Shown here: piece after piece, positions 44,059-54,379 of the stretch
Layout: the number at the start of each line of letters is the position of its first letter
Position numbering within the stretch: the stretch's first letter is position 1
Assembly (NCBI GenBank): GCA_904066235.2
Contig: CAJFCV020000005.1
Location: 3,095,501-3,159,500, forward strand
Direction: 5' to 3'
DNA: 64,000 bases
Origin: Bursaphelenchus xylophilus
Lineage: Eukaryota; Nematoda; Chromadorea; Rhabditida; Aphelenchoididae
The notes under the pieces: model-generated
What the model was told of the DNA's origin: nothing
Seen by the model: the letters and a program-made list of their open reading frames with translations, nothing else
The model's database searches: none
Translations under genes and position numbers: made by a program

Positions 44059-45541
44059 ATGAGTGCTACTGGCGGAGGAAGCGGTGGAGTTACGTGCGAG
44101 GAGCTCAAGGCCAAGTGCTTCCTCATCCTGCGGACCTGCATCTTTGTGAGTTTTGCGGGAGGAGTTTGCAGCGACGGACCTGATCCATTGACAAAAAAAG
44201 TATCATTTTGCATTCGGAGAGTATCAAAAAATGTGGCAAAATGCCTCCCTCTCCAACTAAAAAAACCCCCTTTTTGAAGAGCGCGACGTTTCCCTCACAA
44301 AAAGGCCTTTTGAAATCGGGGGTTTTTTTACTAGGAGAAGGAGGCATTTTGCCACATTTTTGATGCTTTCCGGATGCAAAATGGTATGTTTTTTGTCGCT
44401 GGATCAGGTCCGCCACTGTGGTAGGTTTTAGTACAGATTCAGTCTAGGTTTTGCGTCAAATTTAGATTTTTTTGGAGAGATTTTTTGGAATTTTTGAAGT
44501 TTGAGTTAGAATACAAAAATGACAAAATTTTGGCATGTATATATGGTACAGAAAAACTGTCTCAGCATTTAAAATGGGATCAAAAGCGTTTAAAATTATG
44601 CTGAATTTGGTATCAAAATGTATCACAAGGGCCCGGAAAAAACTGTTTATTTCGGTGGAAGTTTAAGGATAACTTTTGACGTCTTTTTCGAACTCAAAAT
44701 GTCTCCCATGAGGTTTCTAATTTTTTTACAATTTTTTATAAGGTTTTTATAAGCTTTGTAACCTTACTTGGTTCGTTTGGATACTTTTTGATACCAAATT
44801 CAAGCTTTGTTTGGTTTCTTTTTGAATCCCTTTGCCTTTTTTGGGAAATTCTATTAGGGTGAACCAAAAAATTTTTCCGATTTTTACATCTTTTTGTCCA
44901 ACTTTTTTTTTACGAAATAAAGATTTTTATATGAATGTATATATTATAGTATATGTATATTTTTAATACTAAAATAATTACTAAAAAATCGGGAAATTTT
45001 TTTGGTTCACTCTGATAGAAATCCGCCATAATTTCGCCCTCTCTTTTCAGTGCTGGATTCTGATCGCGGCGTCGGCGGGCATTGGCACCATCCTCTCCAA
45101 CATAGTTCTCTCCTGTGGGGGAGGATACGGCTACGTGGGTTACAGCACCTATTACAACTGTAACCCCACCTTCCTCTATTACATTGTGCCGGCGGTGATG
45201 ATCGCGGCGCTGATCGAGTACAGCATCTACTGCTCCTTCCACTGCATGGGCAAGAACGTGCCGGACAACCACGACCTGGTCTACAACATTGTGGCCGGAG
45301 TTTTGTGTCTGGTCTCGTTCATCTTGGGCTTTGCCGCGCACTTTGGCAACTACCACGTAGGTTTTGATAACTTTATTATTTTTAAATTTTTTATTTTTTT
45401 TTTGATTTTTTTTTGATTTTTTTTTCAATTTGCTGGCTTGTAGGGTATTTTTGATAACAAAAATTTTATTTTCAGGGCTTCCTCTGTGTGATCGGTGTCA
45501 TCATCTACGTCATTTGCCACTTTGTGATCAGAAAGAAATGA
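44059..45541 (+). CDS. Small four-transmembrane protein, unrecognised family
   Basis: Three exons, 44059-44145, 45051-45356 and 45476-45541, joining to 152 residues. The short Gly/Ser-rich N-terminus (MSATGGGSGGVTCEELKAKC) precedes four hydrophobic spans: CFLILRTCIFCWILIAASAG, YYIVPAVMIAALIEYSIYC, VYNIVAGVLCLVSFILGFAA and FLCVIGVIIYVICHFVI. The tail is RKK, a possible ER-retrieval-like dilysine context. The luminal loop between TM1 and TM2 is Gly/Tyr-rich (GGGYGYVGYSTYYNCN). The layout resembles MARVEL or tetraspan-like nematode proteins, but there is no signature I can name. Intron 1 holds a family B element starting 23 bases after the donor. Confidence 0.75.
44169..44418. mobile_element. 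Family B MITE in the four-TM gene intron
   Basis: Ends CAGCGACGGACCTGATCC and GGATCAGGTCCGCCACTG. No clean TA duplication remains. Confidence 0.8.
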
Positions 45542-45780
45542 TGATTTTGTTTATTTTTTGCAATAAACTACTGATTTACTCTATTTTTCTTGGATTTTAT
45601 TCAGCGTTTACTTGATTTATATCACGGACAATAAGCCTTGTACTTCATGGACTTGATACCACTCAAAATTATGATTTTTTTGATATAAAAACCAAGAATA
45701 GACAAAAAATGTCATTGTTTGCACAGCCAGCCTAAAGCGATCCCTCGTCGCAGCTCCGAAAGGATATCAATGTTTTGAAA

Positions 45781-47153
45781 ATGATAATGCGACGTGGAAA
45801 AATAGCTTCAGCTCTAACTTTTGTATGTTTCTTAGTGTTTCAAAGTCAAGGTTCAGCACACAGTGCACATGAGGGACATGGAGACAAACCGCATACCCGT
45901 AAGCGTTGAAATTATTATTACGAGAACTGGAAAATACAAATAACGGGAGGGTTTGAAAGCACGGAGGTCAGATTCTGATCAAACCTGACATAAAGCGTGA
46001 TTACTAGAAGTTACTGACCTTTTGGTAATATAGAAGTTGCTAAAAATTTGACGTTTTTTAACAAAGGGGTACCCTAAGTGCGACGCTCAGATTTTCTTCA
46101 AATTTTTGACACATGTCGGGCATAGACTAGATATCAATTTCTGAAAGTCTTAGCTCGCGCTTTGCAGGCGACTCTGAGATATTACTGATCTTTGCTGCCG
46201 AGAGAGTACGCTAAAAGCGGAGAGCGGTCAGAGAGAAAAACACTTTTTTCCATAAGTTCGCTAGTTTCATTCAGAAAAAAATGATTTTTTCTGGAAACAT
46301 TACCCTTTACGGTAGCAATAGGTATGAAAATTTTCGTGGCGAAATTCGGCAAAAAGTCGAAATTTTTTGCAGACATTCGACCTAAAAATCTCGGTTGTTT
46401 CTGCAAAGCGCGAGCTATTAACATACACTGCAATGCGCCAACAAAAAAAAAGATATTTTTTCTACGCGATATTGGCAGATTTATGGCCAAAAAACAGTCT
46501 TTTCTCTAACCGCCCTCCACGTTTTGCATACTCTCTTGCCGTTAAAGATCGTTGAGTATCTCGGCTGCTCCTGCCAAGCGAAAGCTAAATTTTACAGAGA
46601 TTGATATGTAAGCTAGTTGCAACGTATGTGCAAAATTTAACGAGAATCTGAGCGTCGCACTTTCAGCATTACTCTTCCCAAAAAAATCTAAATTTTGCTT
46701 AAAATTTCTCTCATACTTTAAATTTCAGACAAATTCGGAAACCTTGAGGACATTGAAGATGAAGAGTAAGTGATTGTAGTTATTTTATCCTCGATTATAT
46801 CCAATTTCAGCCACATAAAACTGCACTTGAACGATACAATTGACTTGAATATTACAATGGACAAGGAACACAGTCATTTCTACTATTTCAACATGCATAA
46901 TCTCAATGGGGACTCTTATATTGACGGGCTGGAGATTGCAAAAGTAAGAATGAATCTGTAGAACAGTAATCCATGATTTTTATTGCCTTAGGGTCTAACG
47001 CATAGTCACGACGGCGAGCCCTTTACTCCCATGGCGGACGAAGAACTGGAGCTGATGGTCGACGCGATTATGGCTGATTTCGATGCAGATGGAAATGGAC
47101 TTGTCGATTATTCCGAGTATAGTGCGTCATTGAACAAGGTTAATAATAAATAA
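45781..47153 (+). CDS. MCFD2-like secretory-pathway EF-hand protein
   Basis: Four exons, 45781-45898, 46729-46765, 46811-46943 and 46992-47153, joining in frame to 149 residues, close to the 146 of human MCFD2. MCFD2 partners the lectin ERGIC-53/LMAN1 as a calcium-dependent cargo receptor between ER and Golgi. A signal peptide is present (IASALTFVCFLVFQSQGSA). EF-hand 1 is MHNLNGDSYIDGLEIAKGLT, with ligands in the D/N-x-N-x-D-x-Y-x-D pattern (first ligand Asn rather than Asp). EF-hand 2 is DFDADGNGLVDYSEYSASL. The linker THSHDGEP and DEELELMVDAIM match the family pattern. Exon 2 is only 37 bases. The first intron holds a family C element. A CGREF1-like identity is the main alternative. Confidence 0.85.
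46062..46679. mobile_element. Family C element in the EF-hand gene intron, enlarged
   Basis: The left end is CAAAGGGGTACCCTAAGTGC after TAA. The right end is eroded (GCACTTTCAGCATTACTCTT). At about 618 bases it is longer than other copies and contains extra blocks (46390-46560), suggesting a rearranged or doubled copy. Confidence 0.7.
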
Positions 47154-47171
47154 ATTATTTTTAAGTTTTTA

Positions 47172-47575
47172 GTCATCATTGGATGATTGGGGAAACCGAA
47201 AAGTATAATATTATTTTTCTTCGGTGCAAGTGTCAAAATTAGGCTAATCAAGGGTGCTGATTTAGAAAACGACATTCATTTTTTGATCCTTACTTTTTTT
47301 AAGTAGTACTGTAAAGTAGTAATTTTTTGATTTTTCTTCGTGAATACTCGATTTAGGGGTTTTCGATGGTGCTGATTTCGAAAATCATATTCATTTTTTC
47401 TGATTTGAAATCAGCACCATCGAAAAACCGCATATTGAGTATTCATGAAAAAATCAAAAAATTACTATTTTACAGTACTACTTAAGAAAAAACTAATAAT
47501 CAAAAAAATGAATGTCATTTCCGAAATCAACACCCTCGATTATCCTAATTTCGACACTTGCATCGAAAAAAAAAT
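47172..47575. mobile_element. Family A element, both ends eroded
   Basis: The left end starts inside the terminus (GGATGATTGGGGAAACCG) and the right arm ends at CTTGCATCGAAAAAAAAATC. The palindromic core (GTAGTACTGTAAAGTAG, AATACTCGATTTAGGGG) is intact. Confidence 0.75.
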
Positions 47576-47599
47576 CATAAAATCAAACTTCTTCCGATA

Positions 47600-48016
47600 T
47601 TACCTATTAGGTCGTCCAGAAAGTTCGTTCGTTTCTTTCATTGTTTTTTACAAGGATTGTTTGTTGTTTGGCGAAGGGTATACATTTATTTGATACAGCT
47701 TTTCCTCCTCTACAAAACTGCGTCTTTGGTTTTCTTTTGAAAATTTATTTTTTTATTATTTTTCGGGCTTAAAAGTGAACCAGGAGGCAAAAATTTGCGT
47801 TTACGGCACCTTTTTTCGCTTTTCATTAAAAACGTACTACTTTGCAGTAATACTTAAGGAAAAAAGTAAAAATCAAAAAAATGAATGTCATTTTCGAAAT
47901 CACCACCCTCGATTATCCTAATTTCGACACTTGCATCGAAGAAAAATAATATTATAATAGGTTGTCCAGAAAGTTCGTCCGTTTTTTTACTTTTCGGTTT
48001 CCCCAATCGTCCCAGT
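47600..48016. mobile_element. Mariner-like terminal repeats next to and inside a partial family A arm
   Basis: Two direct copies of a mariner-style terminus: TATTAGGTCGTCCAGAAAGT near 47606 and TAATAGGTTGTCCAGAAAGT near 47956, each followed by TCGTTCGTTT or TCGTCCGTTT. The second interrupts a partial family A right arm (47835-48016) between GAAGAAAAATAATA and CTTTTCGGTTTCC. There is no transposase frame. The 350 bases between them include AT-rich unknown sequence. Confidence 0.6.
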
Positions 48017-48813
48017 TCCCAAAGTTTTATGCAACTGCCAAGAATCCCCTTTATCAATCAAATCCAACTCTCCAATGCTTAGAAATTATTTACTCTCCGT
48101 TTACTATTCACCAACAACTCCACGGAGCAAAAGATCGAGCGCTGTTGTCCGAACGCCTCGTTCCACGACCGTTTCTTGCTCGAGTTCGCTGTAATAACAA
48201 GATACGAATAAGTCGTTTTTTCCGCAAAAATCATGTCCCTTTCATCTGTTTCGCTCCCCAGCCAACAATTAAAGCGGAATGGGCCCCGAAAGGGACCACA
48301 CACACAAATCTTCATCAAATGTGCGAAATTATATGACTTTGGGATCAGGCGAACAAATTCCTCCCGTTTTGATCGATTTTACGACCACCACGAGTCCAAA
48401 CAGCGGACAGCAGGGGATTGGCTGCAGGAGAGTTGCTTTCCGGCCAGGCGTTTTTTCGGTAAAGAAAAGTGTGCCATAAAAAATGAAAAGTTTTGAAAAT
48501 CAAACTTGGTGCGAAAAATTTGAAAATTGAGTGTTTTAGGGCGAAATGAGACCAAAATGCCTCAAAAAATGGTATCAAAAAGTATCTCAAAAAATTTAAA
48601 AAATATTTGTTTAACTTGATGCTGTTTGAGAGAATTTTTGGCACACTTTTTTAGCCGTAGAGGTTATGAAAACCCACGCAAAACTTTTCGATTCTAGACC
48701 TCTGTCTTGGAAGGTTCAAAAAGAAATCAAAGACCCCAAATACGGCATCAAAGTGTCACCAGAAACATACCGCTAATGTTGAAAACCAAAGATGAGGTCT
48801 TCTCCTATACTCA
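48017..48813. other. Intergenic, GC-richer patch with overlapping open frames
   Basis: 48080-48480 is less AT-rich than its surroundings and stays open in several frames on both strands. None of the translations shows a motif I recognise and no splice partners fit, so I call no gene. Confidence 0.3.
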
Positions 48814-49265
48814 CAAGGGAAGCCTCCCCAAGTGCGACGCTCAGATTTTGATGAAACTTGGCACAAATTTAGAATAGTTGTTTCTAAAATGTATGCGAGA
48901 ATATTAGCTCGTGCTTTGCAGAAACAACCGAAATTTTTAGCTCAAAAGTTGGCGAAGATTTTAGACTTTTTTGCCGAATTTCGGCACAAAAAGTTTCATG
49001 CCTATTTATGCAATAGAGTGTAATGTTTCAACAAAAAATCAATTTTTTTTTGCGCGAAACTAGTCAAGTTATGGCCAAAAAACGTTTTTCTCTCTGACCG
49101 CTCTCCGCGTTTAGCGTGCTCTCTCGGCGGCAAAGATCGTTCAATATCACGGCGGCGCTTGCAAAGCGCAAGCTAAAACTTTCAGGAATTAATATTTAGT
49201 CTATTCCCGACGTGTGCGCAAAATTTAACGAAAATCTGAGTGTCGCACTTGGGGTACTTTTCTTG
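48814..49265. mobile_element. Family C element with clean TCA target duplication
   Basis: Ends CAAGGGAAGCCTCCCCAAGT and CACTTGGGGTACTTTTCTTG. TCA stands at both flanks (48811-48813 and 49266-49268). Together with TAA at other copies this shows a TNA target preference. Confidence 0.85.
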
Positions 49266-49400
49266 TCAATTGGAAAAAGATATCAAAAGTAGTAGTTATC
49301 CCTGGTTATTTCAAAAAATGCAGTCTTTTTTTGAGTCTTTTGATGCCAAATCTTGGCTCTGTCCTATTTATAGTACTGTATTTTTCCATACGTTTCTTAC

Positions 49401-49732
49401 CTTCACAAACTGTCCTTTCTTGTGTCTCCTTTGTCTCTGATATGGTCTCATTGGTTTGTTCTTCATTTGTGAAAAGTCTGAGTTGTCGTTCGATCTGATC
49501 CAAAGCTCGGCGTTTCAAGTTCAATGCGCACATATTGCAACTGCAAAAATTACGAGTCTAGCAAGTTAAACTGGTAATTTACATCTTCAATGACAATCAA
49601 AAATGGAGAAAAATGTTGATGAGAAACTTACGGGCATTCCTTGAACGGGCATTTCTGTTTGTGCCCTTTTTTGGGTTGATTGAATAGGCCATGATTGGCG
49701 CAGAGTTGACACATGTACTGTTCTTTTGGCAT
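49401..49732 (-). CDS. DM-domain (doublesex/mab-3) transcription factor, 5' part
   Basis: Two exons could be placed, 49732-49632 and 49540-49401; the second ends in a GTAAGA donor, so at least one 3' exon is missing from my model. DM factors control sex-specific development. The domain begins seven residues after the Met: MCQLCANHGLFNQPKKGHKQ, then KCPFKECPCNMCALNLKRRA. All eight zinc ligands of the intertwined CCHC/HCCC modules are present (Cys, Cys, His of NHG, His of KGH, and four Cys). The recognition tail LKRRALDQIERQLR follows. The linker then becomes Glu/Thr-rich (NEEQTNETISETKETQER). A TTTCAG acceptor ends at 49741, eight bases before the ATG, suggesting trans-splicing at this exon. 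Which DM paralog it is cannot be told. Confidence 0.82.
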
Positions 49733-49740
49733 TATGTAAG

Positions 49741-50320
49741 CTGAAATCATCAATAAATTAATTTTGGTCAGAAAAAATTTTTTTTGGCAAAAAATAAAAA
49801 AAGTTTTCACATATTTTCTTATCTGCAAATATCGTTAAATATCTCAAACTTCCGTGCAAAGCATGAGCTAAAATTTTCCATAATTGATACCTCTCCTTTA
49901 CAGAGTAAAAGTTAAAAATTTCAAGCCAATCGGTTATAAGGCACTCGAGCAATTTGCATTTTACAAAGGTTAGTCTATTGCCTAATATCATCATAAATTT
50001 TGCGCAACCCCATTCGCCAAGTTTTTCCCTCATGAAACCGCATCAAACCAAATATCATCGCCCGCCCCGACCCAATGCCGAGGCCGCGAAAAGAATTGAA
50101 AAAAAGAACAGACTCTGTACCAATTAAACTTTATGTGATTGGGGACGCGGCCGAACATAATCCCAATCCCTCAACTTGATTGTATCTTTATTAGATTCGT
50201 AAAAATGTTCTTTCCCAGAGATTAACCGAGTTTCATCATATTTTAGGACGGTTTTATTACAAAACTTTATATTTTAAAAGAGCAATTGGAAAGGGTACAG
50301 TAGAAAATCATGGAAAATAA
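49741..50320. other. Upstream of the DM gene, nothing recognised
   Basis: AT-rich sequence with an old family C-like snippet near 49840-49880 (TATCTCAAACTTCCGTGCAAAGCATGAGCTAAAA). It probably includes the DM-gene promoter. Confidence 0.35.
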
Positions 50321-50913
50321 AACAAGAGCAGTCTCCACAAGTGCGACGCTCAGATTTTGGTAAAACTTGGGACACATTTTAAACAATTTTTCCTAAAATA
50401 CATGCGAGAATTCGAGCTCGCGCTTTGCAGAAACAACCGAGGTTTTTAGCTCAAAGATTGGCGAAAATTTGAGACTTTTTTCCGAATGTCGGCATGAAAA
50501 GTTTCGTACATATTTCTACCGTAAAGGGTAATGTTTCTACAAAAAATCAATTTTTTCCGCATAAAACTAACAAAGTTATAGCTAAAATGTGTTTTGCTCT
50601 CCGCGTTTGGCGTACTCTCTCGGCGGCGAAGATCGTTGAATATCTCGGCGGCGTTTGCAAAACGCGAGCTAAAACTTTCAGGAATTGATACTTAATTCAT
50701 AACTAATGTGTGTGCAAATTTTAATGAAAATCTGAGCGTCGCATTTCTGGTACTTCCAGTCATGCTGTTAGATGAATTTTTGTGTAAAAACGTTGGTTCA
50801 AGAAATTTCATTGGATTATGAGCGCCAATCTCTTGCCTATTTTATTACCTTTAAGATTGGATGATCGCTTTTATTGAACCGTCTGAGCGTTGCACTTGGG
50901 GAGACTTCCCATG
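50321..50913. mobile_element. Composite family C element carrying a sulfotransferase fragment
   Basis: The left terminus is near CAGTCTCCACAAGTGCGACG. An inner terminus lies at about 50740-50767 (TACTTCCAGTCATGCTG, the inverse of the 19702 terminus). A captured segment of about 115 bases follows, and an outer terminus at 50882-50913 (CTGAGCGTTGCACTTGGGGAGACTTCCC as two overlapping parts) precedes TAA. The outer ends match each other (AGTCTCC-CAAGTGC), so the whole is one element in which the host fragment is internal. Confidence 0.75.
50768..50885 (-). pseudogene. Captured sulfotransferase exon1/intron1 fragment
   Basis: Read on the minus strand, this aligns with 19586-19701. It begins ACGGTTCAATAAAAG-GATCA and TCCAATCTT-AAGGTAAT (end of exon 1 and its donor). 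It continues AGACAAGA/AGGCAAGA, then ATTCCAATGAAATTT-TTG, and ends at TTCATCT-ACAGCATGACTGG, the family C terminus. Scattered substitutions show it is not recent. It has no function visible now. Confidence 0.8.
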
Positions 50914-51171
50914 TAAGTGTCAAATAAATGAATCTGCAAGGTCGGATTGGACTTTTGAAATATTTAAAAAAAAATATTTTTGGCTTATTTAACGCTTAAA
51001 ATTTCGAAAAAAGTATAGTTTTTCCAATAGTTTTGTCAGCAAGAAAATTACAAAAAAACGCAGCGAAAAAATTATTTTTGCGCCACTTTACTGTGACTTT
51101 TCAAGTGTATGTATGGGCTGTTCTGTCAAAGTAAAAGCAAATAATATTTTCTTCAATTGATATTAGACCTA
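50914..51171. other. Intergenic, nothing recognised
   Basis: Short AT-rich spacer between elements. Confidence 0.4.
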
Positions 51172-51416
51172 CAATGAGGGGCCTGATCCAGTGGCAAAAA
51201 ACGTATCATTTTGCATCCGGGAAGTATCAAAAATGTGGCAAAATGCCTCCCTCACCAACTAAAAGGACTGCGTTTTGAAAGGTTGCTCACAAAATGAGCT
51301 GGCGCGCTTTTGAAATCTTAGTTTTTTCACTTGGAGAGGGAGGCATTTTGCAACATTTTTTATACTTCCCGAATGCAAAGTGGTACGTTTTTGGAAGTGA
51401 ATCAGGTCCGCCACTG
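51172..51416. mobile_element. Family B MITE, TA-flanked
   Basis: Ends CAATGAGGGGCCTGATCCAG and TGAATCAGGTCCGCCACTG, with TA at both sides. It is internally shorter at the GGCGCGC block. Confidence 0.8.
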
Positions 51417-51960
51417 TATACACGAAAAACGTGGGCAAAATTTAAAGGAAATCTGAACGTTGCATTGCAAACATTTCCTCTAAAATTTGTCATCTGCTAA
51501 CCTTTCTTCAACTCGCTCTACAAAAAATAATTTCCACAAAACCTCAAAAAAAAATCTGCAAATTTCAAAAACAGTAGTTCCAAAGTAATATAAAGCAACC
51601 CAACCCCCTTCAGACTGGACTTTCTTTTCGAGCAAATCGCTGCTTGAGAATCCGTTTCGACCGTAAATCACGAAAATTTTATTGGGCCATAGTGGGCGCA
51701 TAAATTTGAAGCATTTCCTTGTATGAATGCACACTCGGCGATTACCATAAATTTCAATCAAGTTCTACTTTTCGATAAGCTCCTGCGAAGGTTTATGGGT
51801 TACAATAAAAACTGGAAAATTGCAGGAGACCTTCAAAATGACAAATTATTATATTTTTGTTAAAAGTGACTTCAGCGGATTTCAACGTTTTTTTGGTTGG
51901 TCAAGGAAACTGGACAAAGTTGAAAGCTCTCATTTTGAAACATGGCCAAATTAGCATGAG
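51417..51960. other. Intergenic; one minus-strand open frame
   Basis: 51480-51761 on the minus strand is open for about 93 codons (IEIYGNRRVCIHTRKCFKFM..., then FEICRFFFEVLWKLFFV). It has one hydrophobic stretch and no family I know. It could be an unplaced exon; evidence is weak. Confidence 0.25.
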
Positions 51961-51962
51961 AA

Positions 51963-52333
51963 TTTTTGGGGCTTCGGTAGTTGAGCCCCCCACGAAAGGT
52001 AGTTCAAACCCCCACTGTTTTGCCCGTTTCACACCCCACATAATGAACAAATTAGAATAATACAAAAAATGTAAGTGGGGGTTTGATCTATTACGTTGGG
52101 GGTTTGATCTAAAACGTAGGGGGCTTGACCTAAAACGTAGGGGGCTTTATCTAAAACGGAGGGGGCTATCTAAAACGTATGGGGCTTGATCTAAAACGTA
52201 GGGGGCTTGTGCTGGACCATACAACTTGGATTAATTCTTTGAAATAAATTTTGGGGTTTAGAATGGACGAGGGGGGGTTGTACTGGGTCATGGGGGGCTA
52301 AACTGGACTGGGGGGGCTGTACTACCTTAGCCC
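51963..52333. repeat. G-rich tandem repeat enclosed by inverted repeats
   Basis: About seven imperfect units of roughly 20-24 bases of the form CTAAAACGTAGGGGGCTTGA run from 52070 to 52210. They are followed by runs of 6-7 G (52265-52315). The outer ends are inverted repeats: TGGGGCTTCGGTAGTTGAGC at 51967 and the inverse of CTGTACTACCTTAGCCCCGA at 52308-52330. Many G-runs of 4-7 on one strand could form G-quadruplexes. Confidence 0.7.
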
Positions 52334-52455
52334 CGAATTTTTTTAAGGCAACTGAAGGCAGCTTTTTCACGCGTCTTGCAGAAACAACGGAGATTTTTAA
52401 GCCCAAAGTTGATAAAATTTGCCCTATTTTTCCCATAGGAATGTGTAAAATTGGC

Positions 52456-52886
52456 GTTTCATTTTTCATTAGAAAAATTTAGAATAATTTTTTCTAAATT
52501 ATATACGAGAATCCTAGCTCGCGCTTTGCAGAAACAACCGAGATTTTTAGATTGAAAGTCGGCGAAAAGTTGACACTTTTTGCCGAATTTTGCCACGAAA
52601 ATTTTTATGCCTATTTCTACCAAAGAGGGTAATGTTTCCACAAAAAATCAATTTTTTCCGCAGGAAACTAGCAAAGTTATGGCCAAAAAATATTTTTCTC
52701 TTTGACCGCTCTCCGCGTTTGGCGTACTCTCTCGGCGGCGAAGATCGTTGAATATCTCGGTGGCGCTTGCAAAGCGCGAGCTAAAACTTGCAGGAATTGA
52801 TAATTGGTTCATGCCTAACAACAAGGTGTGTGCAAAATGTAAAGAAAATCTGAACGTGGCATTTGGGGTACTTCCCTTGTGAGATT
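52456..52886. mobile_element. Family C element flanked by a duplicated 30-base host segment
   Basis: Typical internal blocks (GCTCGCGCTTTGCAGAAACA, GTACTCTCTCGGCGGCGAAG) and a right end GGGGTACTTCCCTTG. The segment CTATTTTTCCCATAGGAATG stands at both sides (about 52428 and 52915), followed by TGT-AAATTG or TGT-GGAATTG. A further partial family C piece lies at 52355-52425. Confidence 0.7.
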
Positions 52887-53921
52887 TTTTAGATCAGTGC
52901 TGTAAAATCTTGGCCTATTTTTCCCATAGGAATGTGTGGAATTGCTCTTCGATTTCTCATGGAGTAGACAGCATATTTGTACAAACAATCTTTGCAAAGA
53001 TACATCCGAAGAGCGGTCTTTTCCTCCGCCCATCGTCCATGTTGCTTGTATCCTCTTGTTCACGCCAATTTGCCTACAAGCAGCCTTGCTGGCAAAGATC
53101 ATCGGATATGCCGGTTGCCTCTACCGCCGTGTTATACTGTAAAAACCTTTGTAAATCATATTTCTGTAATACAAAACCCTTCTATAATAAACACTTTCGA
53201 AGGTCCCAAAGGCCAGTTTCAGGCCGAAATAAACCTCTTTACAACAAAGCCCTTCCATAACAAAGAATTTTTCTGTTCACTTCCAGTTAGTTATACAGAT
53301 ATTTGATTGCTATTTCTGCCTTCTTACCTTCTTTTCCAAACATAACAAACCACAAAACTTTTCAACAAAAAATTCTTCCGGTAATAGCCTCTCTCTTTTA
53401 ACCTCCTATTATTACTCTTCCTTTTCCTCCTTCTTTACACTTTCAACACCTCAAGTTTTTGTCGTTGAACTTGACGACAAAACGGTGTATTAACCTTTGG
53501 CGACTAAGCGGATGCCAACGGACGGTAAACACGCCGCTAATGCGGTCGGTTACTTTTACACGTTCCGAAGTAATACCGGTTTCGGAAATCTTCAGAATTT
53601 CGGAAAGTGAGTAAAGGGAGGGATGGGCGTGAAGTCCGTAAAAGGAGAGGAATTCAGATGCTCACTAATGTTTTCGCAAACCGAGGATACATAAACCATG
53701 TTAATTAGGAGATTCTTCAGATCAGCGTTGAGTTTTTGTGATTAGAGTTTATGTTTTGATGATGACTAGATCTTAAATTTTGATTGTTATTTTGGATTGG
53801 ACAATATGTTTTCTGACCTTTCCATCCCTTTAAGAAGACTGTTGAATATCGCAGTGGCCCTTGCAAAGCTAGAGCTAAAATCGTCAGGATTTTTTATGTG
53901 GCCAGAGGCTCTTTCCTCCTA
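52887..53921. other. Intergenic region upstream of the Ground-like gene
   Basis: Overlapping open frames at 52910-53306 on both strands lack motifs. The sequence TTTACACTTTCAACACC and a pyrimidine-rich stretch around 53400-53450 may be promoter sequence. No gene called. Confidence 0.35.
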
Positions 53922-54148
53922 CAGTGACGACCCTGATCAAGCGGCAAAAAACGTACCATTTTGCATTAAAGAAGTATCAAAAAAATGTGGCAAAATGCCT
54001 CCATCTGCAACTAAAAAACTCGGTTTTGAAGGGCCCTCACAAAAAGAGCGGGAGTTTTTTCGCTTGGAAAGGGAGGTATTTTGCTACACTTTTTGAAGCT
54101 TTCCGGATGCAAAATGGTACGTTTTTTGTCACTGGATACCCCGTCACT
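53922..54148. mobile_element. Family B MITE, diverged
   Basis: Left CAGTGACGACCCTGATCAAG after TA, right CACTGGATACCCCGTCACT. The arms retain CCGGATGCAAAATGGTACGT. Confidence 0.75.
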
Positions 54149-54379
54149 TTAGACCGCTCTCCTCGCTTCCAGTGCTCTCTTGTCGACTATTATCGTCGAA
54201 TATCTCGGCTGCCCCATGTGAAGCGTTAGCTGAAGCTTTTCTTAATTGATTTCGTGTCTTAAACCCAATATGTGTAAAACATTTTTGGAGAATATGGCCA
54301 TCATACCTCGTGAATTTCCTTTACAACTTTTTAGCGTTTTAATGATCCTTTAAAAATCCATTAAAATCCCATTTTAGAC

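Noticed and set aside
48080..48480. A plus-strand gene in the GC-richer patch
   Set aside because: Several frames are open at once on both strands, no translation has a recognisable motif and no splice partners fit.
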